NCBI GenBank assembly: GCA_015654795.1
Contig: JAATGF010000155.1
Span: forward strand, 1 to 51,649
DNA from: Bacteroidales bacterium
GTDB lineage: Bacteria; Bacteroidota; Bacteroidia; Bacteroidales; Prolixibacteraceae
Direction of reading: 5' to 3'
Length of the DNA: 51,649 nucleotides
The notes under the pieces are model-generated. The model was not told the origin of the DNA. It saw only the letters and a program-made list of their open reading frames with translations, and did no database searches. Positions within the stretch are counted from its first letter, which is position 1; every line of letters starts with the position of its first letter. Made by a program: the position numbers and the translations under genes. Positions 9,577 to 18,637 of the stretch are shown here, one piece after another.

Positions 9577-10173
9577 ATGAGAATATTCAATTTGTGGGAA
9601 TTCTGCGTTGATCATTTTATGTTTGCGTTTTATAAACGTAAAATGTGTGCATGTGGTAATAAGGTAAGAATAAAACCCAGTACTTCTGTCTATTTTGGCC
9701 TCGAAAATTTAAGTATTGGGAATGATGTTAGTATTCCCCGCTATGCACATATCTTTTGCACCAAAGCTCCATTAACTATTGGGAACAAAGTTGTCTTCGG
9801 ACCATCACCTACAATAATTACAGGCAACCACAGAATAGACGTAGTGGGAAAAAATATTGTAGATTCACATGAAAAATTACCGGAAAATGATAAAGAGATA
9901 ATTATTGAAGATGATATTTGGGTTGGTGCTAATGTAACAATATTGATGGGTGTAACCATTGGCCGTGGTAGTGTTGTTGCAGCAGGTGCAGTTGTAAATA
10001 AATCATGCCCTCCATATTCAATTATTGGTGGAATTCCTGCAAAAATTATAAAATTTCGTTTTAATGTAGCGCAGATACTTGAGCATGAAGAAAAGTTGTA
10101 CCCACCAGGGAAAAGATATGCAATGAATGAATTAATAACATTTAGAGAAAAATATGAGCGAAAGAAATCCTAA
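9577..10173 (+). CDS. Hexapeptide-repeat acyltransferase (maltose O-acetyltransferase-like)
   Basis: A protein of 198 residues with hexapeptide repeats LSIGNDVSI, LTIGNKVVF, IIIEDDIWVGANVTILMGV and IGRGSVVAAGAVV. The ITGNHRIDVVGK block carries the histidine expected at the catalytic site, and YSIIGGIPAKIIKFRF is the classic family ending. It probably acetylates a repeat-unit sugar. It starts 7 bp after the preceding gene and its last 20 bases overlap the next glycosyltransferase. It is only distantly similar to the other acyltransferase of this locus, so the two probably modify different positions. Confidence 0.85.
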   Translation: MRIFNLWEFCVDHFMFAFYKRKMCACGNKVRIKPSTSVYFGLENLSIGNDVSIPRYAHIFCTKAPLTIGNKVVFGPSPTIITGNHRIDVVGKNIVDSHEKLPENDKEIIIEDDIWVGANVTILMGVTIGRGSVVAAGAVVNKSCPPYSIIGGIPAKIIKFRFNVAQILEHEEKLYPPGKRYAMNELITFREKYERKKS

Positions 10174-11212
10174 AGTCTTAATCGTTGCTACTTCCCGCAA
10201 AACCAGAGGAGGAATAACCTCTGTAGTAAAGGGGCATGAGATGGGTGACCAATGGAATAAATACCAATGCAAATGGATAGAAACGCACATAGACAAAGGA
10301 ACAGGATATAAATTGTTGTATTTTTTCAAATCATTCATATGTTTTTTGTTTCTTCTTCCTCGATATGATTTGGTGCATATCCATATGAGTGAGCCGCCTT
10401 CGGCCATTCGTAAAGTTCCTTTTCTGTGCTTTGCAAAATTTTTTAGCAAAAAATTAATTGTTCATTTTCATGCTTTTTCGCCAGATACAACTATAAACAG
10501 TAAATACAAGCATGTGTATCAATACTTGTTTTTAAAAGCAGATGTGGTTTTAGTATTGTCAGAGTATTGGAAAAAAGAGATTCAACAAGCCTTTGAGCTT
10601 AAAAGCAAGGTACAGGTTCTGTATAACCCTTGCGTTACTCCCGATTATTCTCATCGATACGAAAAGCAAAAACATATTTTGTATGCCGGCACCATTAATA
10701 ATCGTAAAGGATATTCCGATTTAATCAAAGCATTTGCTCGCATTGCTATTAATTTCCCCGAATGGGAAATAGTGTTTGCAGGTAATGGAGAGATTGAAAA
10801 TGGAAAACGTTTGGCAAAAGAACTCAAAATAGACAGTCAAACGGTCTTTTTAGGTTGGATAGATGGAGAAGCAAAGTCAAAAACTTTTCAAGAAGCAAGT
10901 ATATTTTGCTTGCCCAGTTATGCCGAAGGTTTTCCCATGGCAGTATTGGATGCTTGGGCATATGGTTTACCGATTGTTACAACTCCGGTAGGAGGTTTGC
11001 CCGATGTATTGAAAGATAAAGAAAATGCATTAGTCTTTGATCCGGGGGATATTGAAGGTTTGGCAAATGCATTAAGGTTTATGATCGTGAACGAATCGCT
11101 TAGGCAATGTATTATGGAAGAGTCAGTAAAACTAGCCAAAGATGTATTTGATCCGGCAGTGATTTGTTCGCAGTTGGATCAAATATATTTAGATCTTTTA
11201 TCTCTAAAATAG
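10154..11212 (+). CDS. GT4-family glycosyltransferase
   Basis: A protein of 352 residues: N-terminal TRGGITSVVKGHE glycine loop, YDLVHIHMSEPPS, middle AGTINNRKGYSDLIKAFAR (about residue 178) and donor-site PSYAEGFPMAVLDAWAYG (about 255) followed by TPVGGLPDVL. These are full GT4 hallmarks. It is the last gene of the closely packed block (20-bp overlap with the acyltransferase before it, 74 bp before the next gene). The EGFPMAVLDA variant is common in enzymes of exopolysaccharide assembly; sugar specificity cannot be read from sequence. Confidence 0.9.
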   Translation: MSERNPKVLIVATSRKTRGGITSVVKGHEMGDQWNKYQCKWIETHIDKGTGYKLLYFFKSFICFLFLLPRYDLVHIHMSEPPSAIRKVPFLCFAKFFSKKLIVHFHAFSPDTTINSKYKHVYQYLFLKADVVLVLSEYWKKEIQQAFELKSKVQVLYNPCVTPDYSHRYEKQKHILYAGTINNRKGYSDLIKAFARIAINFPEWEIVFAGNGEIENGKRLAKELKIDSQTVFLGWIDGEAKSKTFQEASIFCLPSYAEGFPMAVLDAWAYGLPIVTTPVGGLPDVLKDKENALVFDPGDIEGLANALRFMIVNESLRQCIMEESVKLAKDVFDPAVICSQLDQIYLDLLSLK

Positions 11213-11286
11213 CCAAGTTTACCTTTTTTCAGGTTATACTATATCCTGTGTTATAGTTCTATTTTAAACAATTAAAATTTTCTATC

Positions 11287-13197
11287 ATGCGTAAACTTAA
11301 TTTGGCAATATTTTTATTTATTCTGATTTGTTCAGATGTAATTGCGCAAAATGCGTTGTATGTATCTCCTAATGGAAACGATCATTTATCGGGTTCTTTA
11401 CTTAATCCTTTACAAACAATTGATTCGGCTCTTGTGATATCTCGTAAACAGCATATTCACACAATTTATTTGAGAAAAGGGACTTATTACAATGTAAACC
11501 TGAAAATAACGAAAGCGGATAGCAATTTATTAATAAGCGGTTATAAGAAAGAGCAAGCTGTGTTGTATGGTGGAATGCCGTTTACTTCGTTTGAAAAGAA
11601 AGATGGATTATTAATTATTTCTTTATTGCAAAAAAAAGGGGCAACTGATTTTCAAATGATATTGGTGAATGGTAGTTGGCGCCAACGGTCCAGATTGCCC
11701 AGAAGTGGTAGTTATCGTTGTTTGAATGAATTTAAAGTCAAAATGGTGCCACTCGCTTCCGGAGGTGGTTTAGAGCGGAAGCCAACCACAGAAGAATTAT
11801 CGCAACTAAAATACATGCCTGCAGATATTGCTCAGTGGAAGAAGGATGTGAAAAATGCCGAAATATCTTTACTTAACCAATGGAGTGAATCTTATGCCGG
11901 AGTAGATGCCGTGGATACAATAGCACAAGTTATCAAATTGAATTATCCCCTTATAGCTCCTCCCGGCTCTCTCGGTCATAAAGAGTATGTTGTCTGGAAT
12001 ACCCGCGAAGGGCTAACACAAGGAGGACAATGGTATTGGGATAAATTATTAAATAAAATATTTTATCGAGAGCTTCCGGGGGAGACTGTTCAAGAAATTA
12101 TAGTTCCAACTCAAAGGAATATTATAACTTTCGAAAAAGGGGCTGAGAAAGTTCGGTTGAAAGGTTTTTCACTATGTGCTGCCGCTAATAAACTTCAAAA
12201 TGAGAATTTTGCGTGCTCCGGAATTGATCCTGCAATTGAGGGCAGTCAGCTTCGGAATATTTCTCTGGAGGAACTATCAATATTACAAACCAATGGTTCC
12301 GCCATCCGTTTACAAGGTAATAATATTAATGTGACAGGATTGCATATTCGTAATTGTGGTGGGGGTGGAATTTATATCAACGGAAAAAATATCACTATAA
12401 CAAATTGCGTAATCGATAGCATGGGGAAAATCTTCAAAGGCGCCACTGGCATTCAGGGCAGTGCACAAAAAGTGTTGATTACTAATTGTACAATTAGCAA
12501 TACGCCTTATTCGGGCATTTGTTTGGCGATTGATTCGGGAGTGATACGGGATTGCATCATCAAACATGCGATGACTGATTTGCTAGATGGTGGCGCCATT
12601 TACGGAAATAGCCATCATACTTCTGTGTTGCATAATTATATCGTTGGTAATAATGATAACCGTTTTACAACAGGCATATATTTTGACGAACTTAGCAACG
12701 ATTGTTCTGCACAAAACAATATTGTTGTGAACACTGGAGTACCTATCCATATTAATATCGCAAATAGTATTATTTATAGCAACAACATTTTTGTCGATAA
12801 ACAGACACAGACAATCAATTCTGGTGGCTCGTCAGCGGTATTGTTGGATGGCAATATATTTGTGGCACCCAAAATTCAGTTTAATGGACCCTCCGTATTT
12901 GATAAGCAAATAGATACGCTAAAATTAGAACCCAAGAATCGGAAGTCCGCAAATCCGACAGGAATTACCTCTTTTCAGAATAATTGTTTATTCAGCATGT
13001 CGGCCGATAATGTGAAACTACCCCGGACCGACAAAAAAGCCCTCTCGGGAACAATTGTAAAAAATATCAATGCAAAAAATATGAGTGCAACAATTCTCAA
13101 TCTATTGAATGATAAAGAGGTAATAAGATGCATAAATAATTCAAAATTAGGACTAACCAGCAAAAAATTAGAAGAGATAGAACTGTTAATACGGTAA
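11287..13197 (+). CDS. Secreted right-handed beta-helix repeat protein
   Basis: A protein of 636 residues with an N-terminal signal peptide (hydrophobic LAIFLFILICSDVIA, likely cleaved before QNALYV). LYVSPNGNDHLSGS with NPLQTIDSAL is the start typical of secreted parallel beta-helix proteins, and residues about 330-520 contain helix coils rich in NITITNC, GLHIRNCGGGGIYING and VIRDCII. Such proteins are often polysaccharide lyases, epimerases or carbohydrate-binding proteins, but I see no diagnostic catalytic motif. Placed in the polysaccharide locus, it may process or bind the exported polymer in the periplasm or outside. A long hairpin with a T-tract lies about 320 bp downstream. Confidence 0.8.
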   Translation: MRKLNLAIFLFILICSDVIAQNALYVSPNGNDHLSGSLLNPLQTIDSALVISRKQHIHTIYLRKGTYYNVNLKITKADSNLLISGYKKEQAVLYGGMPFTSFEKKDGLLIISLLQKKGATDFQMILVNGSWRQRSRLPRSGSYRCLNEFKVKMVPLASGGGLERKPTTEELSQLKYMPADIAQWKKDVKNAEISLLNQWSESYAGVDAVDTIAQVIKLNYPLIAPPGSLGHKEYVVWNTREGLTQGGQWYWDKLLNKIFYRELPGETVQEIIVPTQRNIITFEKGAEKVRLKGFSLCAAANKLQNENFACSGIDPAIEGSQLRNISLEELSILQTNGSAIRLQGNNINVTGLHIRNCGGGGIYINGKNITITNCVIDSMGKIFKGATGIQGSAQKVLITNCTISNTPYSGICLAIDSGVIRDCIIKHAMTDLLDGGAIYGNSHHTSVLHNYIVGNNDNRFTTGIYFDELSNDCSAQNNIVVNTGVPIHINIANSIIYSNNIFVDKQTQTINSGGSSAVLLDGNIFVAPKIQFNGPSVFDKQIDTLKLEPKNRKSANPTGITSFQNNCLFSMSADNVKLPRTDKKALSGTIVKNINAKNMSATILNLLNDKEVIRCINNSKLGLTSKKLEEIELLIR

Positions 13198-13775
13198 TGT
13201 TTTTGATAAGATATTCCATCGGAAGTAGGAAAGCGACAATTTATAATTCAATTTAGTTTAGTAAATCATCTAAAGATGCTGATTTAATGATATTTGATCA
13301 AAAGCTCTTTGGAATATTTGTAGTTATCGAGAATTTTTTTCTTTCGGGATATAAGTAGGGAACCTCAATTATCAACAATATTGAATTACCGTGAATTTTT
13401 TTTATAATTTAAACAGATAAGTAATGAGAACTAAAAAATGTCGTATTTTGAACATATCATCTGATACGCTACCTTATCGGACTTAAATTATTTATACCTC
13501 AGATTACACAGATAAACACCGATTAACAAACTCACTTTGTGAGTTTGTTAATCGGTGTAATCAGTGGTATTGTTTTTTTTTAATGCAGCATAACAGCCAA
13601 TATTTTTCTTTGATCTTCAATTGAAATATGCGACATTATATCTGTCCAATTACTTAAACGACTAAATATCAATCATTATTTATAAGGAAACCTAATGGAT
13701 TCCAAATTATTCGGACAGTTATAAACTATGCTATCATAAATATTATTGGTTACTGTAAAATTCCTTATTATTTAA
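13198..13775. other. Intergenic region between the beta-helix gene and the GT26 gene
   Basis: AT-rich stretch of about 580 bp without a credible gene. It contains the 20-bp hairpin at 13516-13558, and around 13500 a fragment of the 'attacacagat' type repeat that also occurs near 18090-18310. Nothing else was recognised. Confidence 0.5.
13516..13580 (+). terminator. Long perfect hairpin followed by a T-run, possible terminator
   Basis: Twenty bases at 13516-13535 pair perfectly with 13539-13558 across a TTT loop, and a run of ten T lies at 13571-13580. The T-run is 12 bases beyond the stem, so the structure is not a textbook intrinsic terminator. It lies 320 bp after the beta-helix gene and before the GT26 gene, so it could end the polysaccharide operon, or be a dispersed palindromic repeat. 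Confidence 0.5.
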
Positions 13776-14498
13776 ATGGTTCATTTATCAAAATTTAAGC
13801 TTTATAACCAGCCATTAACCTCACTAGTCTTTGGCAAAACCTTAATCACCACCCTTAATGCTCACTGTTATAATATTACCAAAACAGACGTACTTTACAA
13901 GGAGGCATTATTGCACAGTGATGTTTTGATTCCCGATGGGATAAGTGTCGTATGGGCTATGCATTGGTTAACAGGTCAAAAGGTTTCAAAGATTGCTGGG
14001 GCAGATTTATTTTTTTATGAGATGGAACGGCTGCAAACGATAGCAGGTAAATGTTTTTTTTTAGGAAGCACAGAATCAACACTTGCCAAAATAAAAAAAA
14101 GAACCGCACAAGAATACCCTGACATACTGGTTCAATCCTATTCACCACCTTACAAACCTGTGTTTACAACAGAAGAAAACACAGTAATGATTGAGGCAAT
14201 TAATGCATTTCACCCAGACGTTCTGTTTATAGGAATGACAGCACCCAAACAAGAAAAGTGGGCTTATACTCATTTCGAACAGCTTGAGGCAGGTCATATA
14301 TGTTGTATCGGCGCTGTTTTCGATTTCTATGCCGGAACCATTAACCGTGCACCACGATGGATAATTAACCTGAGTCTGGAATGGTTATATCGCCTGATCA
14401 AAGAACCGCGAAGAATGTGGCGTAGATACCTGATTGGAAATACAAAATTTATTTGGTCAATTCTTAAAGAAAAATATGGTAATAATTCGAAAATTTGA
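13776..14498 (+). CDS. WecG/TagA/CpsF-family glycosyltransferase (GT26)
   Basis: The protein (240 residues) belongs to the GT26 family, which transfers N-acetylmannosamine or a uronate derivative as the second sugar onto the lipid-linked primer. Motifs are VLIPDGISVVWAM, AGADLFFYEM, FFLGSTESTLAKIK, IGMTAPKQEKWAY with the conserved PKQE, and the C-terminal GAVFDFYAGTINRAPRW followed by basic residues for membrane contact. Length is normal. It sits 50 bp before the priming transferase, which fits consecutive first and second steps of repeat-unit assembly at the inner membrane. Confidence 0.9.
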   Translation: MVHLSKFKLYNQPLTSLVFGKTLITTLNAHCYNITKTDVLYKEALLHSDVLIPDGISVVWAMHWLTGQKVSKIAGADLFFYEMERLQTIAGKCFFLGSTESTLAKIKKRTAQEYPDILVQSYSPPYKPVFTTEENTVMIEAINAFHPDVLFIGMTAPKQEKWAYTHFEQLEAGHICCIGAVFDFYAGTINRAPRWIINLSLEWLYRLIKEPRRMWRRYLIGNTKFIWSILKEKYGNNSKI

Positions 14499-14548
14499 TT
14501 TAAAAAGCAATAGCAGTATTTAATGTCTCACCCCGGCCAGTCTTCTCT

Positions 14549-15925
14549 ATGAAATTACTTGAAAAAGAATTGCTTACGATTTATTTACTAATTGATCTGT
14601 TTTTATTAAACACTTGTCTTCTATTTTTGAATTGGATAAGGTTGGATGTATATTTTACTGAACCGCAACAGTTAATTATTTACTTTATTCATTTAAATAC
14701 TTCCTGGATTTTCGCCTATATAGTATTTAGTAAACGAAATATTTATCTGCGCGATGGCTTTCGAAACCGGATATATCGGATAACAAAGCGAATACTGATT
14801 TATATTTTAATAGCCTCAGTCTCCGCATTTCTATTGCTCCCTAAATTTTACTCCCGCCACTTTTTCCTGGAGCACACTATATTATTTTATCTCGGAACAA
14901 TTATTATTTATTACTTTATTTACAAATATCTAAAATACAAAAGGGAAAAGGGGTTTAACATCACCCGTGCGGTAATCATTGCAAATTGCGAAACGGCAAC
15001 TTTATTACAAAAGGTCATCAATAATAATCCTATGTTGGGATATAAATTCCTGGGGTTTGTTGTTCATGAGAATATGCCGGATCAACAAAATGTACTTGGC
15101 TTAACATTCAACCTCGGGCAACTTATTAGCGAACATAGAATCCAAATGGTTTTTTCGATACAGAATGCGGCAAATCAGGCATTCAACCAATCGATTGCTT
15201 CAAGGTGTGATAAATATGGTGTAAGACTCCGTCTTGTTCCCGAGAATAACCGCCAATACAAAGCCGGACACAATGCCGAAACAGTTGCCGGGATCGCATT
15301 AATCAATCCGCACGAGATTCCGCTCGATGACCTGGGATCCAGAATAAAAAAAAGATCATTCGATCTGTTTTTTTCGCTGTGCTTAATTCTTTTCGTATTC
15401 TCCTGGTTGTTCCCGATTATAGCAATCATCATTAAATTATCATCAAAAGGGCCTGTATTCTTTTTGCAAAAAAGAACAGGTTTGAATAACCGGACTTTCG
15501 TGTGCCTAAAGTTCCGAAGCATGAACCAAAATGGTGTTTCGGATATAATGCAGGCCACAGCAAATGACGCACGAATTACACGTATTGGCCAATTTCTAAG
15601 GAAATATAATTTGGATGAGCTCCCCCAGTTTTTTAATGTCTTTGTGGGCCAAATGTCAGTAGTTGGCCCTCGTCCCCATATGTTAAAGCATACCGAATAT
15701 TATTCAACCCTCATAAAACATTACCTGGTTCGACAGTTTGTAAAACCAGGAGTAACCGGTTGGGCACAGGTCAACGGATACCGCGGAGAAACGGATGAAT
15801 TGTGGAAAATGGAAAAAAGAGTTGAATATGATACAGACTATATCGAGAACTGGACATTCAGCTGGGATCTCAAAATCATTTTCATGACCTTATTTGGAAA
15901 AGACTCCTTTAAGAATGCCGGTTAA
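14549..15925 (+). CDS. Priming polyprenyl-phosphate sugar-1-phosphate transferase (WcaJ/WbaP-like)
   Basis: This protein of 458 residues transfers a sugar 1-phosphate to undecaprenyl phosphate and so starts repeat-unit synthesis. The N-terminal half has four hydrophobic segments (residues about 8-30, 45-62, 82-100, 110-128) and a CoA-binding-like middle. A fifth segment (SLCLILFVFSWLFPIIAIII) precedes the catalytic domain with GPVFFLQKRTGLNN, CLKFRSM, DELPQFFNVFVGQMSVVGPR and VKPGVTGWAQVNGYRGET, all family hallmarks. It is the last recognisable gene of the polysaccharide locus; the flippase and polymerase are not in the window. Confidence 0.93.
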   Translation: MKLLEKELLTIYLLIDLFLLNTCLLFLNWIRLDVYFTEPQQLIIYFIHLNTSWIFAYIVFSKRNIYLRDGFRNRIYRITKRILIYILIASVSAFLLLPKFYSRHFFLEHTILFYLGTIIIYYFIYKYLKYKREKGFNITRAVIIANCETATLLQKVINNNPMLGYKFLGFVVHENMPDQQNVLGLTFNLGQLISEHRIQMVFSIQNAANQAFNQSIASRCDKYGVRLRLVPENNRQYKAGHNAETVAGIALINPHEIPLDDLGSRIKKRSFDLFFSLCLILFVFSWLFPIIAIIIKLSSKGPVFFLQKRTGLNNRTFVCLKFRSMNQNGVSDIMQATANDARITRIGQFLRKYNLDELPQFFNVFVGQMSVVGPRPHMLKHTEYYSTLIKHYLVRQFVKPGVTGWAQVNGYRGETDELWKMEKRVEYDTDYIENWTFSWDLKIIFMTLFGKDSFKNAG

Positions 15926-15976
15926 GTGATGGTTAAAATTATAAAATCGTGTTTATTAAGCAAAGTTTAAAAATAA

Positions 15977-16060
15977 GGCTCTCTGACGTTTGACATGGAT
16001 AATTGAATTTTGTAATGATTGCTGCTGACTATTAGTGACTGGCCGACTCGCTTATTAAAA
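15977..16060. repeat. Left-half copy of the 240-bp MITE-like repeat
   Basis: It begins with GGCTCTCTGACG and matches the left part of the complete copies at 20363 and 26728, including GCTGACTATTAGTGACTGGC. The right half is missing. Confidence 0.7.
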
Positions 16061-16223
16061 AACCAATTTTCCTTTGGTGTTCAGCCGGATTAATCTTTAT
16101 AAAATAAGCGAATATAAGGTCGGGGAAAAGGTAAATAAGGTTTTTTCCGCGCTTTATATCTCTGTACCTTTGCGTGAACCTTTTCCTACCTGGAAAAACC
16201 TTATTTTCTGATTCGCTTTAACC

Positions 16224-16402
16224 TGCGATCCCCCTCGTTTGCAACGACAATTATATCGCATAATGTCATCAGAAGATGCGGTTAGTGATTGTAAAGGAAT
16301 GGTAAATATTACAATTGAAATTTAAAAACAAGTTGTAAACTTAAAACCACAATCCCCTCCCCGAAAAAACGGGGCAGGCTGTTACAAACGAGGGGCATCG
16401 CA
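16224..16402 (+). mobile_element. Non-autonomous deletion derivative of the RAYT element (copy A)
   Basis: It begins TGCGATCCCCCTCGTTTGCAA and ends with AACGAGGGGCATCGC, as the full element at 18985-19698 does. The coding part is reduced to a 20-codon frame (16263-16325) that joins the first codons of the transposase (MSSED) to its last (GMVNITIEI). The right terminal hairpin carries an extra palindromic insert with CCCCG, six A and CGGGG. It is probably mobilised in trans by the full-length transposase. Confidence 0.8.
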
Positions 16403-16570
16403 GGAATATACCGCCAATGCAGACGGGATTGGGACACTTCGGTTACTCGAAGCAGTAAGATTGCTTGGACTGAGCAAGAAGACACGTATTTATCAGGCTT
16501 CTACTTCCGAATTATATGGAATGGTTCAGCAGGTTCCGCAATCGGAGAAAACGCCGTTCTATCCGCGTTC
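16403..16570 (+). pseudogene. Internal fragment of gmd (168 bp)
   Basis: The fragment aligns without gaps to 21447-21614, inside the intact gmd, with seven mismatches. All seven are third-position changes that keep the amino acid (for example gct/gca Ala, atc/att Ile, tta/ttg Leu), and all lie in the first half; the last 85 or so bases are identical. It begins right at the end of RAYT derivative copy A and ends at GCGTTC. It cannot encode an enzyme and is a relic of a second, once functional gmd. Confidence 0.93.
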
Positions 16571-16610
16571 AAAATGCTAAAATTAACACAGCCATTCAAA
16601 TCAAATTTTA

Positions 16611-18032
16611 ATGAACGCTAACATACGTCAGCTATTAGAACAAGGAGAAGGCATTTCTGTTGAGTTCAAGAAAGCCACCAATCAACTCCCTGATAATTTC
16701 TTTGAAACCGTATGCTCTTTTCTAAATCGCAATGGGGGTACTATTTTATTGGGAATAAATGATGATAAAACCATTGAAAGTGTCAATCCAAATTCTGCGG
16801 AGAATCTTTGTAGAAACATTGCCAACTTAAGCAATAATCAGCAAAAGCTTTTCCCATCTTTTCTTATTGAACCAAAAATTGTTGAGTATGACGGAAAAAT
16901 TCTGATTCATGTTTTTGTACCCATTTCATCGCAGGTACATCGCTGCAATAACAAGATATTTGATAGGAGCGCTGATGGCGATTTTGAGATTAAGTCCGAT
17001 GCTCAAATCAAAAATTTATATACCCGGAAGAATTTGCTTTATTCCGAAAATACTGTTTATCCGTTCTTATTCGAGTCAGATTTTGTTCCAGGTATTGTGG
17101 AACGTGTTCGTAAAATCATCAAAATCAACCGTGCAAACCACCCTTGGAACGATCTTTCAAACGATGAATTTTATAGAACAGCTGGTCTTTATAGAAAAGA
17201 TTTATCTTCTGGCATCGAAGGCTTTACAATGACTGCACTATTGATGTTTGGGAAAGAAGAAACAATACAAAGTGCAATTCCACATTATAAGATAGACGCT
17301 CTTTTACGACAAATAGATTTAGATCGTTATGACGATCGTGAAAATATTCGATGCAATTTAATTGATGCGTATGACAAATTAATGAATTTTGTAGCAAAAC
17401 ATCTGCCCGATAAGTTCTACATGGAAGGCGATCAACGAATATCGCTACGCGAAAAAATATTTCGTGAAATTATTGCCAATATGCTCATTCACCGAGAATA
17501 CACAAACGCCTACCCGTCTACATTTACTATTTACAACGAAAAGGTAGAATCTAAAAATGCCAATAAACCTCATTTCTATGGACTTCTTTATCCCGACACA
17601 TTTCAATCTTTTCCTAAAAATCCGAATATAGCTCAGCTATTCACTCAAATGGGGCGTTCTGAAGAGCTGGGGACAGGGATCCGCAATGTATATAAGTATT
17701 CAAAAGCTTATTCCGGCAGTGATAAAATTGTGTTTTCGGAGGAAGATATTTTTACTTCAAATGTACCATTGGAGTCTCATAATTTGAAAAGTGGCGAATT
17801 AAGTGGCGAATTAAGTGGCGAATTAAATGGCGAATTAAATACTGGCCAAACAGCTGTTTACCAGCTCATAAAAAAGCAAGAAGGGATGAATGCCAGCCTA
17901 TTATCAAAGGAATTGAAAATGCCCTTTAGTACTGTTGACAAGCATATCCGAGTCTTGATAAAAAAGCATCTGATTGAACGACAAGGCAGTAAAAAAACTG
18001 GCGGATATTATATCGTGATTAGTCAAAAATAA
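16611..18032 (+). CDS. AlbA_2 (Schlafen-type) / HATPase-like transcriptional regulator
   Basis: The protein is 473 residues long. N-terminal AlbA_2 domain with GEGISVEFKKATNQLP and NGGTILLGINDD (residues about 12-55); middle segment with PHYKIDALLRQIDLDRYDDR; then a HATPase-like region with REIIANMLIHREYT and QMGRSEELGTGIRNVYKYSK (about 285-365); and a C-terminal winged helix (ASLLSKELKMPFSTVDKHIR). This layout is widespread as 'RecG-like' regulators, often linked to mobile DNA or defence, with no established role. A 12-bp direct repeat gives SGELSGELSGELNGEL at 17793-17840. It stands alone, between the gmd relic and a repeat field, and was probably acquired. Confidence 0.82.
   Translation: MNANIRQLLEQGEGISVEFKKATNQLPDNFFETVCSFLNRNGGTILLGINDDKTIESVNPNSAENLCRNIANLSNNQQKLFPSFLIEPKIVEYDGKILIHVFVPISSQVHRCNNKIFDRSADGDFEIKSDAQIKNLYTRKNLLYSENTVYPFLFESDFVPGIVERVRKIIKINRANHPWNDLSNDEFYRTAGLYRKDLSSGIEGFTMTALLMFGKEETIQSAIPHYKIDALLRQIDLDRYDDRENIRCNLIDAYDKLMNFVAKHLPDKFYMEGDQRISLREKIFREIIANMLIHREYTNAYPSTFTIYNEKVESKNANKPHFYGLLYPDTFQSFPKNPNIAQLFTQMGRSEELGTGIRNVYKYSKAYSGSDKIVFSEEDIFTSNVPLESHNLKSGELSGELSGELNGELNTGQTAVYQLIKKQEGMNASLLSKELKMPFSTVDKHIRVLIKKHLIERQGSKKTGGYYIVISQK
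17793..17840 (+). repeat. Four tandem 12-bp repeats inside the AlbA_2 regulator gene
   Basis: The unit GTGGCGAATTAA, with AATGGCGAATTAA in the later units, occurs four times and encodes SGEL/NGEL. The unit length is a multiple of three, so copy-number change would keep the frame and only alter the linker between the ATPase-like region and the winged helix. Confidence 0.85.
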
Positions 18033-18637
18033 ATCAATAGTTTCTTAAAAGCTCAGTTGGCTCTGGCTTTAAGCGCTATGATCGGAACACAGATTACACA
18101 GACATTACGAATGATCATCGATCTTTAAATTAAAATTTTATCTGTGTGTAAATCTGTCCGATCCGCGTCATCTGTGTTCAAAAAAATGTAATGCGAATTC
18201 CAACAATAAACGGAGAACACTGATTACACTGATGTTACGGATGAGCACTGATCTTTAAATTAAAATTTTATCCGTGTAAATCTTTCCCATCAATGTCATC
18301 TGTGCTTAAGAAAAAGACCATCAAGAGCATTTTAAATGGTTGATCTTAAGATGTATAATCCGTCAGCTGACGGATGCGAGTTCCACACCGGATCGAATAT
18401 TAATCCGATGAACAACATTTCATCCAACAGATATTCAGCAACTTAATAGTAATATCTACGTGTGAAAGCGGTTTGCAAAATCTACCCACACGATCCGTTA
18501 TAGAGCCGATAAAAGACTAAAATAAAGTATTCAAACTTTGCGTTCTTTGCGAATACTTAGCGAATCTTGTGGTTAAAACTATTTTTTGACATCCTCTTGT
18601 TTTCAACGTTTCATCACTACTTTTATAAATAAAGCAA
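18033..18637. other. Intergenic region with degenerate 'attacacagat' repeats
   Basis: No gene seen. Two imperfect copies of a roughly 120-bp unit lie at about 18085-18195 and 18208-18315 (shared: CACTGATTACACTGAT-like start, ATCTTTAAATTAAAATTTTA centre, GTCATCTGTG end). A copy of the ATCCGTCAGCTGACGGAT palindrome is at 18358-18375, and a right-end fragment of the MITE-like repeat at 18463-18507. Confidence 0.6.
18358..18375. repeat. Palindrome ATCCGTCAGCTGACGGAT
   Basis: A perfect 18-bp palindrome shared with the leaders of rmlA (27365, one mismatch) and rmlC (28500) and with the region after rmlC (29166). Here it is followed by GCGAGTTCCACACCG, which also occurs near 28375. Confidence 0.8.

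Larger units (their letters stand above)
15926..16610. other. Repeat-rich interval: MITE half, RAYT derivative and gmd fragment
   Basis: No gene is present. In order it holds the left part of the MITE-like family (15977-16060), about 160 bp without assignment, a deletion derivative of the RAYT element (16224-16402), and a stray internal piece of gmd (16403-16570). Confidence 0.7.
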
